In this document: piece by piece, positions 40,373-50,169 of the stretch
Layout: each line of letters opens with the position of its first letter
Numbering within the stretch: the first letter of the stretch is position 1
DNA from: Arsukibacterium ikkense
GTDB lineage: Bacteria; Pseudomonadota; Gammaproteobacteria; Enterobacterales; Alteromonadaceae
NCBI RefSeq assembly: GCF_000987775.1
Contig: NZ_LAHO01000022.1
Coordinates: forward strand, 1 to 50,841
Direction of reading: 5' to 3'
Length of the DNA: 50,841 nt
Program-made: the position numbers and the translations under genes
The notes under the pieces: generated by a model
Databases searched by the model: none
What the model was told of the DNA's origin: nothing
What the model saw: only the letters and a program-made list of their open reading frames with translations

Positions 40373-43273
40373 TCACACTATGGCAAAACAGCAATAAAAC
40401 GTTGCACCTTGACCTGCAACTGATTCAAACCCGATCTCACCTTGCATGCCGTTAACCAGCTCTTTGGATATAGCAAGGCCCAATCCAGTACCGCCGATAG
40501 CTCTTGAATCTGAAGAGTCAGCCTGAGAAAACCGCTGAAAAATTTTGCCGTGAAAACTTTCGGCTATACCAGGCCCACAATCAATTATAGCGATTCGTGC
40601 TTGTTGATCCTGTACGCTTAAGTTGATCTGCACTGTGGTGGTTTCAGGAGAGAACTTAATAGCATTGCTAAGAAAGTTGGATAACACTTGCATTAACCGG
40701 TGTGCATCGACGCAAATTTTGCAATCTTCATTTTGAACATTAAGTTGCAGGCTAATATGCTTTTGCGACGCCATCACTTTATTCGCTTCTATGGCTTTTT
40801 GCAGCATCGGCAATACCCACTCAGGCTGCATATCAAATATCATTTTGCCAGCAGATATTTTCTCAAAATCTAATAAATCATTGACCAGAAGCGTTAAATT
40901 CTGGCAGTTTTTATATGCTACTGTGACCAGCTGATCCGCTTTTTCAGACAATACCCCCAACTTACCACTTTTTACCAATCCTATCGCACCGGTAATAGAG
41001 GTCAAAGGCGTGCGCAACTCATGACTCACTGTAGATACAAACTCATTTTTCAACCGCTCAAGGCGTTTACGTTCTGATATATCCCGAACGGTAGCAATAT
41101 ATACAAATTTACCTTGCCTAGTGATAACTGATAGTGCTAATTCAATAGCAAAAATACTGCCATTCAGCTGCACTGCATCTAGTTCTCTGAGTACACCTAA
41201 CAAAGGAACCTTGCCGGGAGAGGGAAAATAGTTCTCAGCAATCCGCTGTGGATCTGTGAGTATGGCTGACAACATGAGTGTAACATGACAGCCGAGATAA
41301 TCTGATTCCTTACCACCAAACAACTTGATTGCCGCAGGGTTAAGACTAACTATCTGCCCATCGCTGTCCATGGTAATAATACCGTCTACAACACTATTCA
41401 AAATAGTTTGAGTATGTTCGGCATGCTCTTTGCTCGAACGCTCAGCTTGCTTTTGTTGAGCAACTGAGATTACCTGAGCCAACACTGCGGCAGCTGCGGC
41501 CACAAATGCTTCCTCGTCAGGTTGCCACTGTCTTGCACCGCCAACGTGTTCCAGGCAGATAATACCAACCACTTTTCCCGCTATTAATATACCGGCATCC
41601 AGCATAGCGCTAATACCGAGCGGTTTTAGATATAAATCAGCAAATTCAATGGTTGCGCTATCAGTTAATGCGTTATTAGCACAAATCCAACCGTGCTTTG
41701 CTATGGCTGCAAAATACTGAGGATATTCAACCTGCGTGAGTATGATTTCCTCCTTCAGGTCAATATTTTCGCCATCATGTAGCGCCACACAATGCATTTT
41801 CTCCCCTACGTCAGACATCATCCACACACTGACACGCTGGCAAATAAGTGCATCTGCTGTAATACGGGTCAGGTTTCTGATAAACGCCTGACCATCTCCT
41901 TGAGCAACAGCGTCATCTAACACTAACTGTGCTAAAGCGCTACGCTGCCGCTCAGTTCGCTGTTGACGGTCCATAGCATCCAACGAAAATTGCTGCAAAG
42001 TAGCTGCATCTTGCAAAGCCTTAAACTCCAGCTGTGAAAAAGATGCCGCCATGTTATTAGCCATTAATTTAAAAGAGAGGATAAGCCCATTGAGCTCATA
42101 CACTTCGGACTCAGGCAGCTTAGCGTTACCCTCCTTGCCTAAAGCAAGCTGATCAGCGTAACGGTGCATGGCTTCAATCGGTTTTATAAGCCTGCGACTA
42201 AGCAGCAGGGCTAATAATGCACCCAAGGTGATCGCTAACAGGATGAGCCATAAAGCATTATATAAATATTTATCCAAAGAACTTAGCAAGTCACCCTTGG
42301 GTATCAGCACAACAGTTTTAAAATCTAAACCAAGCGGATCGCGATATTCAGCCACATTCAATAAAAAATCCTGACCATCCACCTCAAAGCTGAGTTGCTC
42401 CTTACCGGTATACACAGCCATTTGTTTTGCCGCAGCGCGTATTAATGGGTTGTTACTTTCTGACGCGGGTATCAGTCTATTTACATCATCAGCTGTCAGA
42501 TCTGATTCTGGCTTTGATGCTGCTATGATGTTGCCACGAGGACCTACAGTAAATACCGTCATAGCAGTGCCTAATTGCAGTGACTGCAGGTAAGAGCTGA
42601 CCAGCGACAAACCGAAATCCACTGCCACTACAGCTTGTAGCTCACCTGAATTTGAGAAAACAGGCGCTGATACTCCGATACCAAACCCCTCCCCCGACGC
42701 ATATTGATAGACGGGATACCAAGTCATTGCTCCCTTGCTTAACGCTTGTGTAAACCAGGGGCGATGTGTTGCATCAAACTCATCCAGTACCTCCAGACTC
42801 TCTCCTTTTAAACCATTAGCTTGAAGGCTGTAGCGGGTTCTGCGCAGATCAGAGGCATGATAAGAACTGAGTAGTGATAATTGCCCCGTTGTATGATGCC
42901 GGTTGATCGCCAAATACTGACCATTAGCAAGGCCAATAGCAACAAAAGTGATATAGGGTGAATTGCTGATTTGCATTACCAGATAACGTATCAATTCAGC
43001 TTCAGATTGCAGATCGACTAAGCCGTTTTCGACAGCCTTTACGCTATTATTTAAAATTGTTTGCGGCACAGACACCAGCAGGTCTAATTGTTCGTGAGTA
43101 CGCTTACTGACTTGAAAAGCCAATTGCTGACTAAACTGGGTGGCTGCATATTGCGAGCTAAGATATGCAATAACGCCAATTGACACAGCGATGAATATAA
43201 AAAGCATTAGCAACGGAGCTGTAAAAAAAAGCTTTAAAGGTATGCCGCGGCTAAGTTTGTTCACTGACAACAT
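40373..43273 (-). CDS. Orphan multi-domain sensor histidine kinase (Cache-HAMP-GAF-PAS-HisKA-HATPase)
   Basis: A 966-residue membrane sensor kinase. Order: transmembrane helix about 15-38; large periplasmic Cache domain to about 335 (FDATHRPWFTQAL and GFGIGVSAPVF are typical); second helix about 338-360; HAMP; coiled coil; GAF about 450-605; PAS about 630-735 (VVDGIITMDSDGQIVSLNPAA); HisKA with VSHELRTPLTSI (His751); ATPase domain with NFLSNAIKFSP, DCGPGIA and GTGLGLAISKEL. No receiver domain, response-regulator gene or chemotaxis gene is adjacent. The DNA is visibly A/T-richer than its neighbours, consistent with transfer. The start at 43273 has a weak ribosome site. The ligand is unknown; Cache domains usually bind small organic molecules. 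Confidence 0.9.
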   Translation of the reverse strand: MLSVNKLSRGIPLKLFFTAPLLMLFIFIAVSIGVIAYLSSQYAATQFSQQLAFQVSKRTHEQLDLLVSVPQTILNNSVKAVENGLVDLQSEAELIRYLVMQISNSPYITFVAIGLANGQYLAINRHHTTGQLSLLSSYHASDLRRTRYSLQANGLKGESLEVLDEFDATHRPWFTQALSKGAMTWYPVYQYASGEGFGIGVSAPVFSNSGELQAVVAVDFGLSLVSSYLQSLQLGTAMTVFTVGPRGNIIAASKPESDLTADDVNRLIPASESNNPLIRAAAKQMAVYTGKEQLSFEVDGQDFLLNVAEYRDPLGLDFKTVVLIPKGDLLSSLDKYLYNALWLILLAITLGALLALLLSRRLIKPIEAMHRYADQLALGKEGNAKLPESEVYELNGLILSFKLMANNMAASFSQLEFKALQDAATLQQFSLDAMDRQQRTERQRSALAQLVLDDAVAQGDGQAFIRNLTRITADALICQRVSVWMMSDVGEKMHCVALHDGENIDLKEEIILTQVEYPQYFAAIAKHGWICANNALTDSATIEFADLYLKPLGISAMLDAGILIAGKVVGIICLEHVGGARQWQPDEEAFVAAAAAVLAQVISVAQQKQAERSSKEHAEHTQTILNSVVDGIITMDSDGQIVSLNPAAIKLFGGKESDYLGCHVTLMLSAILTDPQRIAENYFPSPGKVPLLGVLRELDAVQLNGSIFAIELALSVITRQGKFVYIATVRDISERKRLERLKNEFVSTVSHELRTPLTSITGAIGLVKSGKLGVLSEKADQLVTVAYKNCQNLTLLVNDLLDFEKISAGKMIFDMQPEWVLPMLQKAIEANKVMASQKHISLQLNVQNEDCKICVDAHRLMQVLSNFLSNAIKFSPETTTVQINLSVQDQQARIAIIDCGPGIAESFHGKIFQRFSQADSSDSRAIGGTGLGLAISKELVNGMQGEIGFESVAGQGATFYCCFAIV

Positions 43274-43510
43274 TCAAGCTACTCATTACCATTGAATATC
43301 TGCTTATATTAGCTATACCTTAGCATTATTTTTAGCCAAACCATCAAACAAATTATGCTTGCTCCCTGCGATTAAATGCTTTGACTGATGTTTTTTGATG
43401 CCGCCATGCTGAGGTATCGCAGTAACTCACTGCACGCTAAGGCATTAACAACCCCAGCGCTTTGCGCTAAACTGGTGCCATTCTGTTGTTTGTTTACCGG
43501 CGGTTTTAGC

Positions 43511-44395
43511 ATGACATTTCCTACTATTGAGCACGCGATTGGCAACACCCGGCTGGTCAAATTACAGCGGATGGCGGCGCATACTAACAGTACCGTATTG
43601 CTGAAACTGGAAGGTGATAACCCGGCAGGCTCGGTAAAAGACCGGCCGGCGCTGAATATGCTGGTGCAGGCGGAATTGCGCGGCACTATTAAGCCAGGCG
43701 ATAGAATCATTGAAGCCACCAGCGGCAATACCGGTATAGCGCTGGCGATGGCAGCGGCGATTAAAGGCTATGCCATGACATTAATTATGCCGGACAACGC
43801 CACCGCAGAGCGCAAAAGCTCGATGCGGGCTTATGGTGCTGAGTTAATAGAAGTTAGCAAAGCCCAGGGCATGGAAGGTGCCCGCGATTTAGCCTTGCAA
43901 ATGCAGGCCGAAGGCTTGGGCATAGTGCTGGACCAGTTTAATAACCCCGATAACCCGGCGGCGCACTATGCCAGCACCGGGCCGGAAATCTGGCAGCAAA
44001 GCCAGCAGCAAGTTACGCATTTTGTCAGCAGCATGGGCACCACTGGCACTATTATGGGGGTGTCGCGTTATTTAAAGCAGCAAAACGCGGCGATTCAGAT
44101 CATTGGCCTGCAACCGGCGGAGGGCGCCAGTATTCCGGGGATCCGGCGCTGGCCTGAGGCTTATCTGCCGGGCTTTTTTGACAAAAACCGGGTGGATCAG
44201 ATCATCGACATCAGCCAGCAAGATGCCCTAACCGCCATGCGCCGGCTGGCGAAAGAAGAAGGCATCTTTGCCGGAGTGAGTTCGGGCGGTGCGGTGCATG
44301 CGGCTATTCAGCTGGCTGAGCAGCACGACAATGCGGTGATAGTGGCGATAATTTGTGACCGCGGCGATCGCTATTTATCATCTGACATTTATTAG
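43511..44395 (+). CDS. cysM: Cysteine synthase B (O-acetylserine sulfhydrylase)
   Basis: A 294-residue pyridoxal-phosphate enzyme making cysteine from O-acetylserine and sulfide or thiosulfate. I moved the start to ATG 43511, which gives the standard N-terminus MTFPTIEHAIGNTRLVKL; the longer frame from 43388 is rejected. The cofactor Lys43 is in EGDNPAGSVKDRPAL, the substrate loop is TSGNTGIALA, and the phosphate-binding motif is MGTTGTIMG. GVSSGGAVHAA is near the C-terminus. The CysM type is supported by length and by the motif NPAGSVKDRPA. It is monocistronic, between the kinase and the porin run. Confidence 0.92.
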   Translation: MTFPTIEHAIGNTRLVKLQRMAAHTNSTVLLKLEGDNPAGSVKDRPALNMLVQAELRGTIKPGDRIIEATSGNTGIALAMAAAIKGYAMTLIMPDNATAERKSSMRAYGAELIEVSKAQGMEGARDLALQMQAEGLGIVLDQFNNPDNPAAHYASTGPEIWQQSQQQVTHFVSSMGTTGTIMGVSRYLKQQNAAIQIIGLQPAEGASIPGIRRWPEAYLPGFFDKNRVDQIIDISQQDALTAMRRLAKEEGIFAGVSSGGAVHAAIQLAEQHDNAVIVAIICDRGDRYLSSDIY

Positions 44396-44542
44396 TTCAT
44401 AGTCAGCTTATATTCTAAATCATTGTTATCGAAGCGATGTACGCCTCGTTGATGTCGGTATCCGGTTTGGCATTACCGGCTATTTAGACTATCCTTCTAC
44501 CGACTGCGTTACCTGTTTTTCCGCTAACAATAAGGCCCGCTT

Positions 44543-45841
44543 ATGAAAACCCACTGCAGAATCGCCCTGATCGCTGCGGCAGGCTATTTTGCTTCACCAG
44601 CAATTTTCGCCGCAACGCCTACCGAAACAGATGAAATAAAACAGCAACTTAACCTGTTAAAAGTCCAAATTGCTGCGCTGGAAGCGCGCTTAGCTGAACA
44701 GGAACAAGCTCAGACTGAGCTTAGTGCCGAACAAGCAGAATTAGCCGCCAGCACACCCGTTACACAGCCCGCTGCCAGTGCAGACGGCATTAAGCTCGGT
44801 GGTGCCATTCGCACCAATTACAGCCATACCTCATACAGTGACGGCAATAAAGACCGCGGCGGTGATTTCGCGTTTGATATTTTCCGGCTGAATTTACACG
44901 GCAGCATCGGCGATATATTACTTAATGCCGAAATTCGCTTTTTCGATTATATGACTGCCGTAAAATATGCCTATGTTGGTTATCAGCTGACTGATGACTG
45001 GCAGGTGCAGGCAGGCATTACCCAGGTACCTTTTGGCAATTGGCCTTATAACTCGCATAACTGGTTTTTCAGCACCAACTATTATATCGGGCTGGAAGAC
45101 GACCATGATTTAGGCATTTTATTTAAGCGCCAGTTGAGTGATAACTGGCAGCTGGATTTAGGTTTCTTTAAAAACGATGAATTAGGTGGAGTAGATGGCT
45201 ATGTTGGCAGCCGTGCCGACCGCTACTCGTATGATGTGGTCGGTTTCCGACTGCCTGGCGATGGTATTTATGATGACCCCACGCAGCCGCTGGGCGAATA
45301 CAATACCTTTAGTGGTCGCTTTGGTTACCATGTAACCCAGGGCGAGCTGACAACCGAGCTGGGCATATCAGCACTGGCCGGCAGCCTGCATAACGGCCAG
45401 ACTAAAGCCGGTGACTACAATGCCTGGGCATTGCACAGCAACAGCCACTACCACAACTGGAACCTGCAACTGCAGTACAGCCAGTATCAGTACAATATTA
45501 CCGGGGTAGACCGGATGGCCGTTGGCGCTTACGCCTTTTACGACTCTATTGCCTCTGAAGCCAGCTCGGCCACCGTCAATCTGGCCTACAGCCTGCCAGT
45601 GCAATGGGGCCCGGTTTCCGGCCTGCAATTTTATAACAACTATGGTTTGGTGTACGACAAGTCTGACGGCAGCCGCGATACCATGATGAATGTTACCGGC
45701 GTGTCGGTGGCAGCCGGTGGCTTGTTTACCTACTTCGATCTGGTACACGCGAAAAACCAGCCCTTTGTTGGCGGCAGTGCCAGCGGCGACAGCAGTGAAA
45801 CAGAGCGTCGCTTCAATATCAATATTGGCTATTATTTCTAA
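44543..45841 (+). CDS. Outer-membrane porin-like channel with N-terminal coiled coil
   Basis: A 432-residue outer-membrane protein. A signal peptide (cleavage near IFA/AT) is followed by a coiled coil of about residues 30-70 (EIKQQLNLLKVQIAALEARL), as in several trimeric porins. A 16- or 18-strand barrel follows, with many Tyr/Trp girdle residues (YAYVGYQLTDDWQVQAG), ending in NIGYYF with terminal Phe. It resembles the phosphate-selective porin O/P superfamily. It lies 21 bases before a BCCT transporter, so uptake of betaine, choline or carnitine through the channel is inferred. AAGG lies eight bases before ATG 44543. Confidence 0.8.
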   Translation: MKTHCRIALIAAAGYFASPAIFAATPTETDEIKQQLNLLKVQIAALEARLAEQEQAQTELSAEQAELAASTPVTQPAASADGIKLGGAIRTNYSHTSYSDGNKDRGGDFAFDIFRLNLHGSIGDILLNAEIRFFDYMTAVKYAYVGYQLTDDWQVQAGITQVPFGNWPYNSHNWFFSTNYYIGLEDDHDLGILFKRQLSDNWQLDLGFFKNDELGGVDGYVGSRADRYSYDVVGFRLPGDGIYDDPTQPLGEYNTFSGRFGYHVTQGELTTELGISALAGSLHNGQTKAGDYNAWALHSNSHYHNWNLQLQYSQYQYNITGVDRMAVGAYAFYDSIASEASSATVNLAYSLPVQWGPVSGLQFYNNYGLVYDKSDGSRDTMMNVTGVSVAAGGLFTYFDLVHAKNQPFVGGSASGDSSETERRFNINIGYYF

Positions 45842-45862
45842 AATAACAACAAGGATATACTG

Positions 45863-47494
45863 ATGACAACTGACAAGGATCCGATGATCCCGGATGGCAA
45901 AGTTAATCCAATAGACACCGATTATCAGATTGGTCAGGATAACATAGTGGTTAAAGTCGGGCCTTTCGGGCTGGATATTCATAACCGGGTATTTTTAATT
46001 TCCGGCCTTACCATCATTGCTTTTGTGTTACTGACGCTGATTTTTCATACGCAGGCAGCACCACTGTTTGGCACAATGCGTGGCTGGCTTACCAGCAACC
46101 TCGATTGGTTCTTTATCAGCGCTGCCAATATATTTGTGCTGCTTTGCTTAGGTTTAATTGTCTCACCACTGGGTAAGGTGCGGCTGGGTGGCACCGAAGC
46201 CACCCCGGATTTCAGCTACCTGGGCTGGTTTTCCATGCTATTTGCCGCCGGTATGGGCATTGGCCTGATGTTTTATGGCGTGTCTGAGCCGCTTTCGCAC
46301 TTTAACAGCGCCCTGGCTGGTACCACTGTTGAAGATGGTGTGCGCACCGACTGGGCGCCACTGGCTGGTGCCGCTGGCGATGCGCTGGCCGCTGAACGGT
46401 TGGGCATGGCTGCCACTATTTATCATTGGGCGCTGCATCCCTGGGCCATTTACGCCATTCTGGCTCTGGGCTTAGCGCTATTTTCGTTTAACAAAGGCTT
46501 ACCCTTAACGATTCGTTCGGTATTTTATCCGCTGCTGGGCGAGCGGGTCTGGGGCTGGCCCGGGCATATTATTGATATACTGGCGGTGTTTGCCACCCTG
46601 TTTGGCCTGGCAACCTCGCTTGGTCTGGGCGCATCCCAGGCCAGTGCCGGTTTAAACTATCTGTTTAACTGGCCAGAGGGCGTTACCACCCAGATTTTAC
46701 TGGTTATTGGTATTACTTTGATAGCCCTGGTATCGGTATTGGCGGGCCTGGAAGCCGGCGTCAAGCGCTTGTCAGAAATTAATATGACCCTGGCAGCGTT
46801 ACTGCTGTTGTTTGTCATTATTGTTGGCCCTACTTTAGCAATTTTAACCGGTTTTTTCGCCAATTTAGGCGCCTATCTGCAGCATTTGCCGGCGCTGGCC
46901 AACCCGATTGGCCGCGAAGATGCTAACTTTTCTCAGGGCTGGACCGCCTTCTACTGGGCCTGGTGGATTAGCTGGTCGCCTTTTGTCGGTATGTTTATCG
47001 CCCGGGTATCGCGGGGCCGTACCGTGCGTGAGTTCTTAATTTCGGTATTGCTTATTCCGTCGCTGGCCTGTGTGTTGTGGATGACGGTATTTGGCGGCAC
47101 TGCTATTAGTCAGGTGGTACAAGACAGCTACATGGCCGCAGCTGAAGCCGCCTTACCGCTGCAGTTATTCAGCATGCTGGATGCACTGCCACTGGCCGGC
47201 ATTACGTCTTTTATTGCCATTATTCTGGTGGTGGTGTTCTTTGTCACCTCCTCAGATTCCGGCTCCCTGGTTATTGATACCATCGCCGCTGGCGGTAAGA
47301 TGAATGCCCCCACCCCGCAACGTGTCTTCTGGTGCACCTTTGAAGGGTTAGTGGCGATAGCGTTAATTATGGGTGGCGGCCTGGTCGCGCTGCAAGCCAT
47401 GGCGGTCTCAACCGGTTTTCCGTTTACGATAGTGCTGCTGGCGTCTTGTGTGGCAGTGGTGAAGGGCTTAATGTCAGAACCACGTGGCAAGTAG
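45863..47494 (+). CDS. BCCT-family betaine/carnitine/choline transporter
   Basis: A 543-residue inner-membrane transporter with about 12 helices. The family signature is visible in WFSMLFAAGMGIGLMFYGVSEP and in the Trp-rich substrate box WAWWISWSPFVGMFIARVSRGRT. The SSDSGSLVID segment of the tenth helix is also conserved. The N-terminus has a soluble stretch of about 40 residues, and the C-terminus is short, lacking the long regulatory tail of osmosensing BetP-type proteins, so it may serve nutrition rather than osmotic stress (inference). AAGGATA precedes ATG 45863. The DUF294 gene follows after eight bases. Confidence 0.92.
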   Translation: MTTDKDPMIPDGKVNPIDTDYQIGQDNIVVKVGPFGLDIHNRVFLISGLTIIAFVLLTLIFHTQAAPLFGTMRGWLTSNLDWFFISAANIFVLLCLGLIVSPLGKVRLGGTEATPDFSYLGWFSMLFAAGMGIGLMFYGVSEPLSHFNSALAGTTVEDGVRTDWAPLAGAAGDALAAERLGMAATIYHWALHPWAIYAILALGLALFSFNKGLPLTIRSVFYPLLGERVWGWPGHIIDILAVFATLFGLATSLGLGASQASAGLNYLFNWPEGVTTQILLVIGITLIALVSVLAGLEAGVKRLSEINMTLAALLLLFVIIVGPTLAILTGFFANLGAYLQHLPALANPIGREDANFSQGWTAFYWAWWISWSPFVGMFIARVSRGRTVREFLISVLLIPSLACVLWMTVFGGTAISQVVQDSYMAAAEAALPLQLFSMLDALPLAGITSFIAIILVVVFFVTSSDSGSLVIDTIAAGGKMNAPTPQRVFWCTFEGLVAIALIMGGGLVALQAMAVSTGFPFTIVLLASCVAVVKGLMSEPRGK

Positions 47495-47502
47495 GCAAGC
47501 CA

Positions 47503-49350
47503 ATGGAAATAGAACAAATTGAAATACTCGAGTTTTTGAAACGGCATTCGCCGTTTCAGGAGCTACCCGCCGGGCAACTGCTGCAGGTGGCGCTGAGTAT
47601 TGATATTGGCTATTTTAAGGCTGGCAGCGAGATCCTGCGTTTTAACGCGCCATTAAACGCCCTGCATCTTATCCGTAGTGGTGCGGTAGAAACCTTCCGC
47701 CGTAATGGCGACTTATACAACCGGCTGAGTGCAGGCGGAATTTTTGGCGAGCAGGGTTTATTGCGTGGCGGTAAGGTGCGCTTTCCGGCCAGCGCACTGG
47801 AAGACACGCTGATTTACTTTATTCCCAACGAGGTGTTTCAGCAGCTATTTGATGAAAACGAGTTTTTTGCTGACTACGTAGAAGTAGGCGACAGCGAGCG
47901 ACGCAAAACCAGCAAGGCCAGCACCCAGGCGCGGGCCGATTTACTGGGTGCCACTGTCGCCACCCTGTTAAGTCGTGAACCCGTTACCATCAGCACTGAT
48001 GCCAACGTCTGGCAGGCCGCCCAGCTAATGACCGAGCAAAAGGTATCATCCTTGCTTATTTTAGATGCCAAGCAGCATCTGACAGGCATTATCACTGACA
48101 AGGATATCCGGGCCAGGCTGGTAGCGCCGGGTTTAAAATCTGAAACCCCGGTGACCGATATTATGTCGGCTAACCCCGTCACCATTGAGCAACAACAGTA
48201 TATTTTTGAAGCCATGATGCTAATGCTGCGCCATAACCTGCACCATTTGCCGGTTGTAAAACAGCAGCACACCGTTGGCGTGATCGCCATCTCTGATATT
48301 ATTCGCTTTGAGTCACAAAGCAGCTTGTATGTGGTTAGCCGGATTTTTCGTCAGCAAACGGTTGCAGAATTGCAGGCGTTGGTGCCCGATGTGCATGCCT
48401 GCTTTGTGCGTATGGTTAACGAAGATGCCAATTCACAAATGATTGGCAGCGCCATGGCCGCCATTGGCCGCAGCTTTAAACAACGCCTGCTGGAACTGGC
48501 TGAAGCTGAACTTGGCCCACCACCGGTGCCCTACTGCTTTTTAGCCTTAGGCTCAATGGCCCGCGATGAGCAGCTAATCCTGACCGATCAGGACAATGCG
48601 CTGATCCTGGATAACCGCTTTGACCCGGCCCAGCACAACAGCTACTTTCAGCAACTGGCAACCTTCGTCTGTGACGGCCTGGCGGCTTGTGGCTACAGTT
48701 ATTGCACGGGCAAAATAATGGCAACTAACCCCGAGTGGCGCCAGCCGTTAAAAGTATGGCAGCAATATTTTCAAAACTGGATAGCGCAGCCATCCGCTGA
48801 ACGTTTATTACATAGCTCGATATTCTTTGATATCGATGGCGTGTGGGGTCAGACGCAGTGGGCAGAGCAATTGCAGCAACTGGTTAGTAGACAGGCACAA
48901 AAGCATCCGTTGTTTTTAGCCAGCATGACCCGCAATGCGCTGAGTCGCACCCCGCCGCTGGGCTTTTTTAAAGACTTCGTAATGGAACAAGACGGCAAGC
49001 AAAACAATAGCTTAAACATCAAGCGCCGTGGCACTGCCCCTTTTGTTGATTTAATCCGCATTCATGCGCTGGCCATTGGTGCAACTGACAGCAACTCCTT
49101 CAGCCGCCTACAGCAGATCATTGCCGCTAAGGTGCTGCCCCAAGGCCGCGGCGAAGATTTACGTGATGCCTTTGAAGTCATTGCCATGACCCGCATTCGT
49201 CACCAAGCGGCGGCTTTGCGCCAGGGTAGCGAGCCCGACAATAATGTGCTGCCCGAGCAGCTATCAGAATTTGAACGCAAGCACTTAAAAGAAGCCTTTC
49301 AGGTACTGAGCAATGCCCAGAAATTCCTGAAATTTCATTTTAAAGCCTGA
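47503..49350 (+). CDS. cNMP-binding/CBS/DUF294 nucleotidyltransferase-like regulator
   Basis: A 615-residue cytoplasmic protein. ATG 47503 (MEIEQIEILEFL) lies eight bases past the BCCT stop; the earlier in-frame start overlaps the transporter. Order: cyclic-nucleotide-type domain (about 15-130, SAGGIFGEQGLLRGG), two CBS domains (about 155-275, ITDKDIRARLV and GVIAISDIIRFE), then a DUF294 GlnD-like nucleotidyltransferase domain with LGSMARDEQLILTDQDNALI (GS and two Asp motifs intact), and the DUF294 C-terminal helical domain. Such proteins commonly sit beside acetate/solute symporters together with the exonuclease found next here. It is expected to modify or sense a nucleotide-linked signal controlling uptake (inference). 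Confidence 0.88.
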   Translation: MEIEQIEILEFLKRHSPFQELPAGQLLQVALSIDIGYFKAGSEILRFNAPLNALHLIRSGAVETFRRNGDLYNRLSAGGIFGEQGLLRGGKVRFPASALEDTLIYFIPNEVFQQLFDENEFFADYVEVGDSERRKTSKASTQARADLLGATVATLLSREPVTISTDANVWQAAQLMTEQKVSSLLILDAKQHLTGIITDKDIRARLVAPGLKSETPVTDIMSANPVTIEQQQYIFEAMMLMLRHNLHHLPVVKQQHTVGVIAISDIIRFESQSSLYVVSRIFRQQTVAELQALVPDVHACFVRMVNEDANSQMIGSAMAAIGRSFKQRLLELAEAELGPPPVPYCFLALGSMARDEQLILTDQDNALILDNRFDPAQHNSYFQQLATFVCDGLAACGYSYCTGKIMATNPEWRQPLKVWQQYFQNWIAQPSAERLLHSSIFFDIDGVWGQTQWAEQLQQLVSRQAQKHPLFLASMTRNALSRTPPLGFFKDFVMEQDGKQNNSLNIKRRGTAPFVDLIRIHALAIGATDSNSFSRLQQIIAAKVLPQGRGEDLRDAFEVIAMTRIRHQAAALRQGSEPDNNVLPEQLSEFERKHLKEAFQVLSNAQKFLKFHFKA

Positions 49351-49357
49351 GGTAACT

Positions 49358-50101
49358 ATGTTGTATCTGGGGCCAAACCAACATGATAACCCTCAAGCGC
49401 CGGGTAGCAACACTGACTGGCAGTGCTACTATCAGCAACAAGCCAGCCAGGCAAAGCACCCGTTATTACAGCAATTTTACGGCGCCGGCATGGTAGCCGC
49501 CAGTACGCCTATCAGCCAGGTACCACTGGTGGCTGTCGATTTTGAAACCACCGGCCTTAGCGCAGCTGACAACGGTATTGTCAGTATTGGCCTGGTGCCC
49601 TTTAACCTGCAGCGTATTTTCAGCTCCCAGGCCCGGCAGTGGTTGTTAAAACCGCGTTTTACGCTAACCGATAACTCGGTTACAGTACATCGTATTACCC
49701 ACTCAGAAATCAGTAGCGCGCCTGACTTAAGCGCCTTGCTGCCCGAGCTGCTGCCGTTACTAGCCGGCAAAGTGGCTGTGGTGCATTACCGGCAGATTGA
49801 ACGGGCCTTCCTGGCCGCCAGTGTGCAAGTGCGGCTGGGCGAAAGCATCTTATTTCCGGTGATTGATACCCTGGAACTGGAAGCCCGCCTGTACCGTACC
49901 AGACCGTTAAGCTGGTGGGATAAACTGCGCAAGCGCCAGCAACTTTCCATCCGGCTGGATGCCAGTCGCAGCCGCTATCAGCTGCCGCCTTACCGGCCGC
50001 ATCATGCGGTGACAGATGCTATCGCCAGTGCCGAACTGCTGCAGGCGCAACTAAGTTATCGCTACAGCCCGGATACGCCGGTGGGTGAACTATGGTGTTA
50101 G
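49358..50101 (+). CDS. DnaQ-like DEDDh 3'-5' exonuclease
   Basis: A 247-residue exonuclease of the DNA polymerase III epsilon fold. Exo I is VAVDFETTG (Asp61, Glu63); Exo II is around AVVHYRQIERAFL, where the usual His-Asn is replaced by His-Tyr; Exo III is PHHAVTDAIASAELL with the DEDDh His and last Asp. GAGG lies six bases before ATG 49358, seven bases after the DUF294 stop, so it belongs to the same operon. In related bacteria the same pair accompanies ActP-type symporters, here replaced by BCCT. The substrate may be RNA or a short oligonucleotide rather than replicating DNA (inference). Confidence 0.87.
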   Translation: MLYLGPNQHDNPQAPGSNTDWQCYYQQQASQAKHPLLQQFYGAGMVAASTPISQVPLVAVDFETTGLSAADNGIVSIGLVPFNLQRIFSSQARQWLLKPRFTLTDNSVTVHRITHSEISSAPDLSALLPELLPLLAGKVAVVHYRQIERAFLAASVQVRLGESILFPVIDTLELEARLYRTRPLSWWDKLRKRQQLSIRLDASRSRYQLPPYRPHHAVTDAIASAELLQAQLSYRYSPDTPVGELWC

Positions 50102-50169
50102 CACCAGCGGCTTGCAATTGCGGTACGGCGAAGGCATAGTAACCAAAACAATCATCAGGTCAGACCACC

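Noticed and set aside
45368..45982. Leftward 204-codon frame opposite the porin and BCCT start
   Set aside because: Its low-complexity Val/Ile/Ala composition mirrors the porin strands, and it spans the junction of two real genes.
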